Shown here: one piece after another, positions 1 to 7,323 of the stretch
Layout: every line of letters begins with the position of its first letter
How positions within the stretch are numbered: position 1 is the first letter of the stretch
IMG/VR virus record: IMGVR_UViG_3300017731_000049
Coordinates: 1-24,360 of that record
Strand: one strand, 5' to 3'
Length of the DNA: 24,360 nt
Source of the DNA: a virus
Program-made: the position numbers and the translations under genes
The notes under the pieces: model-generated
The model's database searches: none
What the model saw: the letters and a program-made list of their open reading frames with translations, nothing else
Told to the model about the DNA's origin: nothing

Positions 1-2
1 AT

Positions 3-152
3 TATACCAAACCAACAATGCGAAAGCGTTTATTTAATTCGATAAAAGCCGGTGGTAAAGGTGGTAGACCAGGTCAATGGTCAGCACGTAAAGCACAGAT
101 GTTAGCTAAACAATATAAAGCTAAAGGCGGAGGTTATCGTGGCTCTAAGTAA
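3..152 (+). CDS. Small basic Gly/Lys-rich protein, 5' end probably outside window
   Basis: The reading frame is open from the window edge to a TAA at 150-152. The first ATG inside is at 18 and would give 44 residues. No ribosome binding site is visible in the 17 bases before it, so the true start may lie upstream. The protein is very basic and includes KAGGKGGRPGQWSARKAQ followed by a Gly-rich end. The final 14 bases overlap the next gene, which starts with GTG at 139. From memory, phage proteins exist in which a similar segment sits directly in front of a DUF5872-like domain in one chain, so these two genes may be the halves of such a protein. Function is unknown; the charge suggests nucleic acid contact, which is inference only. 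Confidence 0.5.
   Translation, partial: YTKPTMRKRLFNSIKAGGKGGRPGQWSARKAQMLAKQYKAKGGGYRGSK
129..133 (+). promoter_or_regulatory. Ribosome binding site supporting the GTG start at 139
   Basis: A perfect GGAGG lies five bases before the GTG at 139, inside the coding sequence of the preceding frame. It supports independent, coupled initiation at GTG rather than a frameshifted continuation. Confidence 0.65.
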
Positions 153-390
153 AGGGCAGAAGAGTTTAAAGAAATGGGGTAAAGAAAAGTGGCGTACTAA
201 GAGTGGTAAGAATTCTACAGTAGGTCCTAAAGCTACAGGCGAAAGATATATGCCGTCGTCAGCTGTAAAATCTTTATCAGCAAAAGAATATGCGGCAACA
301 TCAGCGAAGAAAAGAAAAGATACTAAAGCTGGTAAGCAGCATTCTAAACAACCTAAGAAGATTGCTAAGAAGGTAGCAAGGCATAGATAA
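139..390 (+). CDS. DUF5872-like small basic protein (GTG start)
   Basis: An 83-residue, strongly basic protein. Its order of features is a KSLKKWGKEKWRTKSGK stretch, a GPKATGERYMP motif, an LSAKEYAATSAKKRK stretch and a KQPKKIAKKVARHR tail. This pattern matches what I recall of DUF5872, a family found in phages and large viruses with no assigned biochemical role. The start is GTG, chosen because GGAGG stands five bases upstream; the frame is also open further up, to about 106. It overlaps the preceding frame by 14 bases, which suggests translational coupling. No membrane segment or catalytic motif is visible. The Lys/Arg content would allow DNA or RNA binding, but that is inference. Family assignment is from memory and fairly confident; function is open. 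Confidence 0.75.
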   Translation: MALSKGQKSLKKWGKEKWRTKSGKNSTVGPKATGERYMPSSAVKSLSAKEYAATSAKKRKDTKAGKQHSKQPKKIAKKVARHR

Positions 391-404
391 TAAGGAGAGG
401 GGAC

Positions 405-659
405 ATGTTTGAAGCATTCATATTTGTATGCTCAGTTTATAATTTTAATGATTGTCGTACATTCAAAGACTTGACAGGACCACATGAAAGAATGGAAAGT
501 TGTGAAGTAAGAATAGAAGAAATGAAATTTGATATTGTAGATAACAATTTACCTTTTGTAGTTCTTAAACAAAAATGTACGGATCAGTTTACAAACCCGG
601 AAAAGTACAATGGTAATGAAAGCAATACAGAAGAACTTGGAAAAAAACTCAAGATTTAA
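405..659 (+). CDS. Small Cys-containing protein with hydrophobic N-terminus, function unknown
   Basis: An 84-residue protein with a very good AAGGAGAGG site (392-400) just before its ATG. The N-terminus is hydrophobic (MFEAFIFVC), which could be a short membrane anchor or signal. Cysteines lie at residues 9, 17, 33 and 58. The middle contains a TGPHERMESCEVR stretch and an FVVLKQKC stretch. The layout of hydrophobic start, a Cys, about 25 residues, then a second Cys after a beta-like strand recurs in the small protein at 17862-18038. Similar small proteins are, as I recall, common and uncharacterised in marine phages. The last 50 bases overlap the next gene. No function can be given; an envelope location is an inference from the N-terminus and cysteines. 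Confidence 0.75.
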   Translation: MFEAFIFVCSVYNFNDCRTFKDLTGPHERMESCEVRIEEMKFDIVDNNLPFVVLKQKCTDQFTNPEKYNGNESNTEELGKKLKI

Positions 660-942
660 TGAGTACGATGAAGACGGTGATGGTATAGTTACTGATGAAG
701 AACTATTACATTTAAAAGAAATAAAAGAAACAGAAGCTGCACTGCGTAAGCAGTTGGGCCAATTGCGAATGGCAAGGTTTACACTAATAGGTATGGGTGT
801 ATTTACATTAGCAATGTTTTTACCCTGGGTACCATTAGAAAGAGTTGAAGCTTTATCAGATGTAAGTAATTTATTTTATATATCAGGTGCTGGTATAGTC
901 GGTGCATACATGGGTACATCAGCATGGATGAGTAAAAAATGA
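610..942 (+). CDS. EF-hand membrane protein
   Basis: A 110-residue protein with a textbook EF-hand calcium loop at residues 20-31 (DEDGDGIVTDEE): acidic residues at loop positions 1, 3 and 5, Gly at 6, Val at 8 and Glu at 12. A charged helix follows (about 32-52), then two hydrophobic segments at about 57-75 and 87-105 that look transmembrane, and a short basic end. The start is uncertain: ATG at 610 or 616 lies within the previous gene, and neither has a strong binding site. Homologous sequences with the RFNEYDEDGDG pattern are, from memory, widespread in marine phages without known role. Only one loop is present, so calcium binding may need a dimer. A membrane location is predicted from the hydrophobic segments. 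Confidence 0.82.
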   Translation: MVMKAIQKNLEKNSRFNEYDEDGDGIVTDEELLHLKEIKETEAALRKQLGQLRMARFTLIGMGVFTLAMFLPWVPLERVEALSDVSNLFYISGAGIVGAYMGTSAWMSKK

Positions 943-949
943 GGATGAT

Positions 950-1150
950 ATGGCTATTAATGGACAAGGTTGGGAAAACCATGAAGACAGTTTTGAAGAA
1001 ACATTACGAAGAGAAATGTTAGCAGCAAGGCAAGACTTATGGTTACTTAAAATGGATTATAAAGAATTAAAGAAAGCACATTACAAAGTGTTAAAAAGAA
1101 ATAAAGAATTATTAGCAGAGCTAGCAAATACAAAAGAATGTACATGTTAA
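950..1150 (+). CDS. Short charged coiled-coil protein, unknown
   Basis: A 66-residue protein of mostly helical, charged composition. Residues about 14-60 (EETLRREMLAARQDLW onward) show heptad-like spacing of Leu, Met and Tyr typical of a coiled coil, and the chain ends in CTC. A GAGG sequence overlapping the previous stop precedes the ATG by a few bases. No signal peptide or membrane segment is visible. It sits in a run of small genes just upstream of the portal and may be a small virion or assembly-related protein, but nothing in the sequence proves that. Confidence 0.68.
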   Translation: MAINGQGWENHEDSFEETLRREMLAARQDLWLLKMDYKELKKAHYKVLKRNKELLAELANTKECTC

Positions 1151-1156
1151 AATCCC

Positions 1157-1161
1157 AGGAG
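1157..1161 (+). promoter_or_regulatory. Ribosome binding site fixing the start at 1168
   Basis: AGGAG lies six bases before the ATG at 1168. An earlier in-frame ATG at 1138 has no comparable site and lies inside the previous gene, so the later start is preferred. Confidence 0.6.
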
Positions 1162-1167
1162 CGGAAT

Positions 1168-1329
1168 ATGTTTGAAAGATATATACAGGATGGCAGAGAT
1201 CCAAAGTACTTAAGCGGTAAGAAGAAAGAAAAGAAAGAGAGAGTTCTTCCTAAAGCAGGTTCATATGCAGTTAAAGATTTAGAACAACTAAAAAAGAAAG
1301 TGCCTATGTACAGAGGAGAAGCTAAATGA
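1168..1329 (+). CDS. Small Lys-rich protein upstream of portal
   Basis: A 53-residue protein when started at the ATG at 1168, which has AGGAG at good spacing; starting at 1138 would add ten residues and overlap the previous gene by 13 bases. The protein is basic (GKKKEKKERVLPKAG) and ends with VPMYRGEAK. Its stop overlaps the portal start as ATGA (1326-1329), indicating translational coupling to the portal gene. I do not recognise a family. The tight coupling suggests expression with the head genes, which is inference from position only. Confidence 0.65.
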   Translation: MFERYIQDGRDPKYLSGKKKEKKERVLPKAGSYAVKDLEQLKKKVPMYRGEAK

Positions 1330-3476
1330 CCGAACCTTATGGATATAAAGAAAAAGTTACTGATGATGAATTAGTTGAGCTTATTGATAAAGGAATAATG
1401 AATTCTAGTGGTGACTGGTTAGATTCTGCAGACTTATCAAGAGAAAGATTAAAAGCTACGTATGAATATGCAGGTGTACCTGAAAGTCATTTAACACCAC
1501 AAGGTGTAAGCACTATTGTTGATACATCTACAACAGAAGTTATAGAAGCATATACAGCTATTATATCAGATTTATTCTTAAGTAATCATAGATTAGCACG
1601 ATTTGTACCTTATGATGACTCACCAGGCAGCTTTGCTGCGGCAAAAGATGCTTCAGCTATAGTTAATTATTGTTTGTTTAAAAAGAATAATGGCTGGGAA
1701 TTGCTACAGCAATGGATTAAAGCTTCTTTATTATGGAAAAATTCTGTGTGTCGTTGGACATATGTACAAGATAAAGATCATAAGTTTGAAGAGTTTGAAA
1801 GAATATCACAAACAAAGTTAGATGAGCTACTTGCTGCAGACGATATAGAAATAGTAGGGGATCTTCAATTTGAAAATGTAGTTGATGCTATAAATCCTAT
1901 AGATAAAGATGAACCTAATGTAGAGTTAATGTACATTAACGTACGAATTAAAAGAACAATTGATAGATCTCGTGTAAAGCTAGAGTTAGTACCACCAGAA
2001 AACTTTAGAATATCCCGTGAATCTACATCAATTGAAGAAGCATCTTTTGTTGGTATACAAACAGAGATGACAAGATCAGAGTTACGTAAGCATTATCCGG
2101 AAGAAACTAAAGATATTACAGAATGGGACGAGCTAGGAGATAATTCTTACGGTGGTAGCTTAAGATATTCAGAAGAAGTTGCAGCAAGAAAAGAAATTAC
2201 TGGACAAGAGTATATATCTGGTAGTATGGTAGAAGCAGATGTAGCATTAGAAGCTAATAAAACTGTAACAGTTACTGAAGCATGGGTAAATGTAGACAGA
2301 GATGGTGATGGTATTGCAGAATTAAAGCATATAATAACTGTTGGCGACTATATAATGTACGAAGAAGACGTTGATAACATACCACTAGCATCTATTACAC
2401 CTATTGATATTCCATTTGAATTTTATGGTCTGTCAATGGCAGACTTTAGTAGGTCATCTACTCTAGCATCTACAGCTATACTGCGTGGCTTTGTAGAAAA
2501 TACTTACTTAACTAACTATTCGCCTAAGCTTGCAGATCCTAACGTAGTTGATTTTAGTGCATTGCAGAATATGAAGCCTAAACAGATTATACCAACTAAC
2601 GGTAGTCCAGTAAATGCAGTACAACAGATGGCGCCTGAAACAATATCTTCAGGTACTGTGCCATTACTAGAGTACTTGCAGGTAATAAAAGAACAAGCAA
2701 CGGGCATGTCAAAGGCCGCACAAGGTCTTAACGATACTTTGTATATATCAGGTAACTCAGAGCAGAAACTAGCTGCTGTGCAGTCTGCAGCGCAGAAAAG
2801 AATACAACATATTGCACGTAGGTTTGCTGAGACTGGATTTAAAAAGTTAGTTTCTGGTATATATGAAACTATGCGTAAAAATATGAAAGGTAAAATGACA
2901 TACAACTTAGAAGGAGTATATGGTACAGTTAATATAGAAACATTACCTTCTAATATGGATGTAGAAATTTTATTAGACATTGGTGAAAACTCTAATGCTA
3001 ATCAAATTGCAAAATTATCTAAGATAGGTTCAGAAATATTACCAGCATTAAATAGTCAAGGTGTAGGTATGGTAATTAAACCTGCAGCTCCTGCTATATT
3101 AGCTACTAAGTTAATTGAAGCAATGAGTTTAGATAGTAATGATTTCTTAGAAGATTATACTACTGATGAGTTTAAGCAAAGAGCTGCTGAAACAATTCAA
3201 AAGCAATCACAAGAAGCTGAACAAAACAGACAACAAGCAGCAAGAAAAGCTACAGCTGATGCTACTTTAGTAGAAGCTAATATAGGTTTTACTAATGCGC
3301 AAAGCAAAAATACAGAAGATGATAATTCAAAACAATTAGCAGTAGCTATTGATAAACATTATCAAGAATGGGCCAACCTTACTATTAAAGCTACTAAGGA
3401 TGGCGCACAATTACCTGAGCATCCTAGCTATGCTCAAATAATAATGATGGCCAAACAAATCTTAAAGGGAGAATAA
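1326..3476 (+). CDS. Portal protein, P22-like
   Basis: This 716-residue protein matches in length and pattern the P22-like portal family, which forms the twelve-fold ring at the capsid vertex through which DNA is packaged and ejected. Supporting features are an N-terminal helical region with VIEAYTAIISDLFLS, a segment LELVPPENFRIS typical of the wing/stem approach, a calcium-loop-like DRDGDGIAE at residues 324-332, then the conserved PFEFYGLSMADF block followed by a long helical region. The C-terminus is Gln/Ala-rich and helical, like the barrel of P22-type portals. It lies in the expected order before scaffold and capsid genes. The binding site falls in the end of the previous gene. Assignment is from recognised pattern, not alignment; the weak points are exact family and fold boundaries. 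Confidence 0.85.
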   Translation: MTEPYGYKEKVTDDELVELIDKGIMNSSGDWLDSADLSRERLKATYEYAGVPESHLTPQGVSTIVDTSTTEVIEAYTAIISDLFLSNHRLARFVPYDDSPGSFAAAKDASAIVNYCLFKKNNGWELLQQWIKASLLWKNSVCRWTYVQDKDHKFEEFERISQTKLDELLAADDIEIVGDLQFENVVDAINPIDKDEPNVELMYINVRIKRTIDRSRVKLELVPPENFRISRESTSIEEASFVGIQTEMTRSELRKHYPEETKDITEWDELGDNSYGGSLRYSEEVAARKEITGQEYISGSMVEADVALEANKTVTVTEAWVNVDRDGDGIAELKHIITVGDYIMYEEDVDNIPLASITPIDIPFEFYGLSMADFSRSSTLASTAILRGFVENTYLTNYSPKLADPNVVDFSALQNMKPKQIIPTNGSPVNAVQQMAPETISSGTVPLLEYLQVIKEQATGMSKAAQGLNDTLYISGNSEQKLAAVQSAAQKRIQHIARRFAETGFKKLVSGIYETMRKNMKGKMTYNLEGVYGTVNIETLPSNMDVEILLDIGENSNANQIAKLSKIGSEILPALNSQGVGMVIKPAAPAILATKLIEAMSLDSNDFLEDYTTDEFKQRAAETIQKQSQEAEQNRQQAARKATADATLVEANIGFTNAQSKNTEDDNSKQLAVAIDKHYQEWANLTIKATKDGAQLPEHPSYAQIIMMAKQILKGE

Positions 3477-3477
3477 T

Positions 3478-3774
3478 ATGGGCACAGTTACAATTAATGC
3501 ATCAGGTGTTGGTGCAGCACAATCTGGAACAGTTACAACAGCTGCTGGATCAGGCGCTGGTAAAATAATGGTTACTAATGATAGCGACTCAACAATTAAC
3601 TTTGATGTAGCAACAGCTGGAACAACTGTACAATCAAATATTACAGTTCAAGCAAAAGACTATAGAATCGTTGAAGGTTTAAATGATGGCGCACAAACAT
3701 TAGTTAGCTTAACAACTTCACATGGTACTTCAGCGCAAGTAAATGAAGTTGTATATAATACACTAATAGCATAA
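3478..3774 (+). CDS. Small beta-rich Thr/Gly/Ala protein, possible virion component
   Basis: A 98-residue protein with alternating beta-like segments and many Thr, Ser, Val and Gly residues, such as GTVTINASGVGAAQSG and a central INFDVATAGTTVQ. It starts one base after the portal stop, with a GGGAG site inside the end of the portal gene. There are no cysteines, signal peptide or membrane segment. Its position between portal and scaffold and its beta-sandwich-like composition would suit a head decoration or head fibre protein, but this is an inference and I do not recognise the family. Confidence 0.72.
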   Translation: MGTVTINASGVGAAQSGTVTTAAGSGAGKIMVTNDSDSTINFDVATAGTTVQSNITVQAKDYRIVEGLNDGAQTLVSLTTSHGTSAQVNEVVYNTLIA

Positions 3775-3790
3775 ATAATAGGAGGACATT

Positions 3791-3904
3791 ATGGATCCAA
3801 TTACATTTTCAGGCGTAGTTAGTTTTGGTATTAAACTAGTTCTAGCTTTAGGCCTAACAAAAGAAGTTGTAGCTCCGATCTTAGTACCAATTTTTGGCGG
3901 CTAA
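3791..3904 (+). CDS. Mini hydrophobic protein (37 residues)
   Basis: A short frame starting with ATG at 3791 and preceded by a strong GGAGG (3781-3785) at good spacing. The product begins MDPITFSGVVSFGIKLVLAL and continues with a hydrophobic, Pro/Gly-containing end to FGG. Most of it could form one membrane helix, possibly kinked. It fills the gap between two other genes exactly, ending three bases before the next ATG, and this supports it as a real gene despite its size. It begins MDP like the protein at 18052. It could be a small membrane-active peptide; this is inference. Confidence 0.62.
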   Translation: MDPITFSGVVSFGIKLVLALGLTKEVVAPILVPIFGG

Positions 3905-3907
3905 GAT

Positions 3908-4249
3908 ATGGACAAATACCGTGAGACAGCTGAGAAGAAGCTGGGCAATAAAAAATCATACGGTAATCATAAAATACATCCTGAAGAATTAGCGCGACGT
4001 GCCCATGTTAAAGGGCACTTTGCATCTAGGGAAAGAAATGAATTTTTTGATGAAGTATATGGGGAAGTCTTAATAGATCTATTTATAGAATGGTTAAAGA
4101 CTGATCCGCATGAAACTAAATCTCGAGAGTTCCTCTACTCTTCTGCTATGGCACTAGGAAGTGTCAAAGAGAAAATGATAAACTTCGAGACATATGGAAA
4201 GAATATTCCATACCTAAAGGAGGACAATGATGACGAATCGAGAAATTGA
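3908..4249 (+). CDS. Hypothetical soluble protein in head module
   Basis: A 113-residue charged, mostly helical protein. A basic N-terminus (MDKYRETAEKKLGNKKSYG) leads to a HPEELARRAHVKGHFASRERNEFFDEVYGEVLIDLFIEWLKTDP region that is split here only for description, and then an acidic C-terminus (KEDNDDESRN). No membrane segment or known motif is visible. It starts three bases after the previous stop with only a weak binding site, suggesting coupled translation, and overlaps the following gene by 23 bases. I have the impression that similar proteins occur in related marine phages but cannot name a family. A role in head assembly is suggested only by its neighbours. Confidence 0.7.
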   Translation: MDKYRETAEKKLGNKKSYGNHKIHPEELARRAHVKGHFASRERNEFFDEVYGEVLIDLFIEWLKTDPHETKSREFLYSSAMALGSVKEKMINFETYGKNIPYLKEDNDDESRN

Positions 4250-4421
4250 TTACGATAAGTTATTGGAAAATATAAGTGATATGATTAATACATTAGAATA
4301 TGATTCAAGCAGAAGTGGTGGTAAAACTAAGCTTAACTGTGATAAGTTATATTATTTGTATTCATTACAACAAAGATACAACTCACTATTAAAACCTAAA
4401 AAAGAGGTGAATAAGAAATGA
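4227..4421 (+). CDS. Short helical protein, unknown
   Basis: A 64-residue protein starting at the first of two adjacent ATG codons (4227 and 4230), with a near-perfect AAAGGAGG at 4216-4223. The second ATG is equally possible. It is predicted helical, with LLENISDMINTLEYD, then a Ser/Gly/Lys linker and a Tyr-rich helix (LYYLYSLQQRYNSLL). Its stop overlaps the scaffold start as ATGA, so the two are probably co-translated. It lies immediately before the scaffold gene and may assist assembly, but there is no direct evidence. Confidence 0.7.
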   Translation: MMTNREIDYDKLLENISDMINTLEYDSSRSGGKTKLNCDKLYYLYSLQQRYNSLLKPKKEVNKK

Positions 4422-5539
4422 GCGAACAAATACCCGAAGCAGAAGTAGCCTCTACCCCCTTAAAGGATGATGCTGCTGCACCGGATGGTCGAACACAAGA
4501 ACAATTGCTGGCTGACATTGTTTCTAATTCGGATTTTATTCCGAAAGAAGAATCTCTACCCGAAGAGCAAGTACCTGAAGTTGACCCAGGCGAATCAGAA
4601 GATATAGAAGACCCGAAAGAAACTGATGAACCTGAGAACCAAGAAGTTGAAGAAGAAGCTAATACTGAAGAAGTAGAAGATGAAGTTGAGGATGCTGATC
4701 AAGAATCCGCTACCCAAGACACTACATTATTTACTCCAGAGGAATTAGACTTAGAAGCTAAAGTATCTATTAAGATTGATGGACAAGATTCTGAAGTTTC
4801 TTTTAATGATCTTATTAAAGGTTATTCTACTGAACAATCTCTTTCTAAAAAGGGTCGTGAACTTGGTGACGCAAGGAAAACTTTCGAAGATGATTATAAT
4901 AAAAAGCTAGGTGAAGTAAAAGAAATGTCTGATGCTTCAGTAGCTATATTATATAAGTCGGAGCAAGAGCATGCAAAATCATTTCATGCACTTGAAGAAA
5001 AAATCGAAAAAGCTAGAGATGAAAACGATACGTTTAATCTTAGCGAACTTAAAGATAAACGAGAACAAATTCAAAAGAAATATTGGACGGCAAGAAAAGA
5101 ACGCGAAGGTTTACAAAAAACCGTTGCTGAAAAATCTCAGGAGCAAATGCAAAAAGTTTGGAATGAGCAGTTAAAAGTATTTGACGAAGCTATACCTACT
5201 TTAATTCCTGGATTTAATGAGAGTACTGCTAAAGATATTCGTGAGTTTGCACTTAAAGAAGGTATTGATGAAAAAGTATTAGATACTATCATTGATCCTA
5301 ATATAGTTAAGTTTGTTAATGATTATAGAATTTTAAAGCAAGGATTAAATAAAGGTACTGCTAAAAGAAAAGTAGCGCCTACTAAATCTGTTCCTGTTAA
5401 AAAATCTAAACCTGTAAAGCAAAAGAAATTAGATGCTGCACAGGCTTTAAGGAAAAGAGCTTTAAGTAAAGATTCATCAAAAGCAGATCAAGATGCTTTT
5501 CTAAAAAGTTATGCCGAGCGGTCACTATCTAATATTTAA
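4418..5539 (+). CDS. Capsid scaffolding protein
   Basis: This 373-residue protein has the composition expected of a phage scaffold. It has an extremely acidic N-terminal region (residues about 40-115, runs of Glu and Asp), a compact segment around VSIKIDGQDSEVSFNDLIKGY, and a long charged helical or coiled-coil region (about 150-260). The C-terminus is Lys-rich (KSVPVKKSKPVKQKKLDAAQ), suited to binding the inside of the capsid shell. It lies directly upstream of the major capsid gene, the usual scaffold position. Its start overlaps the previous stop as ATGA. Scaffolds are not conserved in sequence, so the call rests on composition and location. A fused protease is not evident. It could instead be a structural internal protein, though this is less likely. 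Confidence 0.75.
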   Translation: MSEQIPEAEVASTPLKDDAAAPDGRTQEQLLADIVSNSDFIPKEESLPEEQVPEVDPGESEDIEDPKETDEPENQEVEEEANTEEVEDEVEDADQESATQDTTLFTPEELDLEAKVSIKIDGQDSEVSFNDLIKGYSTEQSLSKKGRELGDARKTFEDDYNKKLGEVKEMSDASVAILYKSEQEHAKSFHALEEKIEKARDENDTFNLSELKDKREQIQKKYWTARKEREGLQKTVAEKSQEQMQKVWNEQLKVFDEAIPTLIPGFNESTAKDIREFALKEGIDEKVLDTIIDPNIVKFVNDYRILKQGLNKGTAKRKVAPTKSVPVKKSKPVKQKKLDAAQALRKRALSKDSSKADQDAFLKSYAERSLSNI

Positions 5540-5558
5540 ATCTTAGGAGAATTAAGAT

Positions 5559-6728
5559 ATGACTAATCTATTAGCTGTTCGCGCCACTGGAGGCCCAGGC
5601 GGTCCGTCGCGAAGCACAGGTGCTAACGTCTCACAAAGAGAAGACTTAGCGAACTTTATAACAATGATTACTAGAGATGAGACTCCGTTCACATCAGACA
5701 TTGGTAAATCATCAGCATCCGCTATTTATCATGAATGGCAAACAGACACACTCGAAGCTCCAGGTAATTCAAGAATTCCTGAAGGTCAAGACTTCTTAGC
5801 CCCAGCTGCTGGTGGCGCTTCTGCAACACCTGCTGTTGGTGGTAAGTTTGCAGAGTCAGGACCACAAAGAACAAGACTAGGTAACTATACACAGATTAAT
5901 GGTAAGACTATTGCTGTGTCAGGAACTAGACGAGCTGTTGATCAAGCTGGTGTTGCAGACGAATATGCATACCAACTTAAGAAGCGTGGTACAGAACTAC
6001 GAAGAGATGTTGAATTTGATATGATTCACTCTTACAATGTATCTTCTGCTATTACTCCGCAAGATGGTAGTTCAAGATCCGCAGGTGGTTTTCAATCGTT
6101 TATTAACAGCGCAAGCACAGTTGTATATGTAGGCCAATTTATGGCACCTTCTGCAGGTACAGGAAGTTTAGCTGATAATGAAGGTACTGCTGTTTTAAGA
6201 TCTACAGTAGCTGTTTCAAGTTCTACTCCTCCAACAAGAGGAAGCTTAGCACTTACTGATATTGATTCTGTTATGCAGAAGATTTATGAGCAAGGCGGTA
6301 AAGCTTCAAAGATCATGGTATCACCAAAGATCCGAAGAGACTTCTCTGATCTTATGGTTAGTGATACTGGCGTAGTTAGAAACATTGATGCAGGCGGTCA
6401 ATTAAGACAATCTGTTGATGTTTATATGTCAGACTTTGGTGAAGTTATGGTTGTACCTAACTACATCATGGGTTTATCTAACTTACTTGATGGTATACAT
6501 GGACATAACCATGCATCTAATAAATTCACATCAGGTGGTAGACCAGATGCGGCAAACCTTGCAGCATTGATTTACGATCCAATGTGGTTTGCTACAGCTT
6601 ACCTAAGACCTCTACAAGAGGTTGACGTAGGTCAGCAAGGTGATTCAACTAAAGGTATGATGGTTGAAGAGTGCACTCTTGAGGTACGTAACCCATTAGG
6701 ATGTGGAGCAATCTACGGTCTTAATTAA
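5559..6728 (+). CDS. Major capsid protein, SU10/DUF5309-like
   Basis: This 389-residue protein shows the pattern of SU10-type major capsid proteins of the DUF5309 family, which have the HK97 fold. Residues about 27-70 contain REDLANFITMITRDETPFTS followed by the characteristic HEWQTDTLEAP, and further on TQINGKTIAVSGTRRAVDQAG. The C-terminal part has RPLQEVDVGQQGDSTKGM and ECTLEVRNPLGCG, typical of the family's final strand. The start has AGGAG about nine bases upstream. It follows the scaffold and is followed by a strong terminator, as is common for highly expressed capsid genes. There is no sign of truncation. I am confident of the role; the family name is from memory. Confidence 0.9.
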   Translation: MTNLLAVRATGGPGGPSRSTGANVSQREDLANFITMITRDETPFTSDIGKSSASAIYHEWQTDTLEAPGNSRIPEGQDFLAPAAGGASATPAVGGKFAESGPQRTRLGNYTQINGKTIAVSGTRRAVDQAGVADEYAYQLKKRGTELRRDVEFDMIHSYNVSSAITPQDGSSRSAGGFQSFINSASTVVYVGQFMAPSAGTGSLADNEGTAVLRSTVAVSSSTPPTRGSLALTDIDSVMQKIYEQGGKASKIMVSPKIRRDFSDLMVSDTGVVRNIDAGGQLRQSVDVYMSDFGEVMVVPNYIMGLSNLLDGIHGHNHASNKFTSGGRPDAANLAALIYDPMWFATAYLRPLQEVDVGQQGDSTKGMMVEECTLEVRNPLGCGAIYGLN

Positions 6729-6735
6729 AACTATT

Positions 6736-6765
6736 AGGAGAGGCTTTAATTAGTCTCTCCTTTTT
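6736..6765 (+). terminator. Rho-independent terminator after capsid gene
   Basis: A perfect 7-bp stem, AGGAGAG (6736-6742) with CTCTCCT (6755-6761), extends by three more pairs (one G-U) around a 6-base TTAATT loop and is followed directly by four more T residues. It lies seven bases after the capsid stop. It probably limits read-through from the strongly transcribed head genes. Confidence 0.85.
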
Positions 6766-6779
6766 ATTGGAGAATAAAT

Positions 6780-7010
6780 ATGGGAAAGAATTCATTAGAT
6801 ATACCAGGTCTTAAGCTGGTAAATAATTTACCTTTAAAAGAACAGTGGAGACGTGCTAATTTTCATAAAGTATCTATAGGAGATCCACCAATGAAAAAAC
6901 CAGGATATATGAGTTTTGAATCTTGGAAAAAAGCTAAGGGTTTTAATAAAGGCGGAAAAGTTTCTAGCTACTATAAAGACGGTGGTATGGTTATTACAGG
7001 GAGAGATTAA
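6780..7010 (+). CDS. Small protein with GGxVxTGR end motif
   Basis: A 76-residue basic protein immediately downstream of the capsid terminator, with TTGGAG about seven bases before the ATG. It has GLKLVNNLPLKEQWRR near the start, a KKPGYMSFESWKKAKGF segment, and a C-terminal YYKDGGMVITGRD. The same motif, as YYEEGGSVLTGR, occurs near the C-terminus of the next gene, so the two may share a common binding function or ancestry. Its last base overlaps the next start. Function is unknown. Gly/Lys composition suggests a flexible small virion or DNA-associated protein, which is inference. Confidence 0.75.
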   Translation: MGKNSLDIPGLKLVNNLPLKEQWRRANFHKVSIGDPPMKKPGYMSFESWKKAKGFNKGGKVSSYYKDGGMVITGRD

Positions 7011-7303
7011 TGCCGATAAGTAAAAAATATCAAAAGATGGCAATGCAAGTTATTAATGCAAATCCAAATATTGCAGGAGCAAAATCAAATGTTCCAATGC
7101 CTAAGAAAAAACCTAAGCTTAAATATACAGATAGTAAAAGTAATCCAACTAATTTAAAAACTAAAGAGCAAGCTACTTATAAAGCTATGGGTGGTATGGC
7201 TAAGTATTATGAAGAAGGTGGATCAGTATTAACTGGTCGTCAACATAACTTACCTGATCAATTAAAAAAGAAAATAATAGCAGCTAAGAAAAAGAAAAAC
7301 TAA
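7010..7303 (+). CDS. Small basic protein with YYxxGGxVxTGR motif
   Basis: A 97-residue, highly basic protein. It has an N-terminal MPISKKYQKMAMQVINANP helix, a Pro/Lys-rich middle (MPKKKPKLKYTDSKSNP), the motif YYEEGGSVLTGR (residues about 64-75), and a LPDQLKKKIIAAKKKKN tail. The start overlaps the stop of the preceding gene by one base and has GGGAG inside that gene. The motif is shared with the previous protein, suggesting that both bind the same partner or that one arose from the other. I do not know the function. The strong positive charge would allow DNA binding, as inference. Confidence 0.75.
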   Translation: MPISKKYQKMAMQVINANPNIAGAKSNVPMPKKKPKLKYTDSKSNPTNLKTKEQATYKAMGGMAKYYEEGGSVLTGRQHNLPDQLKKKIIAAKKKKN

Positions 7304-7323
7304 TTAACATAACGGAGGGAACA

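Noticed and set aside
2516-2980. Antisense open frame of 154 codons within the portal gene
   Set aside because: It lies fully inside a well-supported gene on a window where all real genes are on the + strand, and its product shows no coherent domain.
4971-5174. Second + strand frame inside the scaffold gene
   Set aside because: A Lys-rich shadow of the coiled-coil region without its own binding site; the scaffold frame is continuous.
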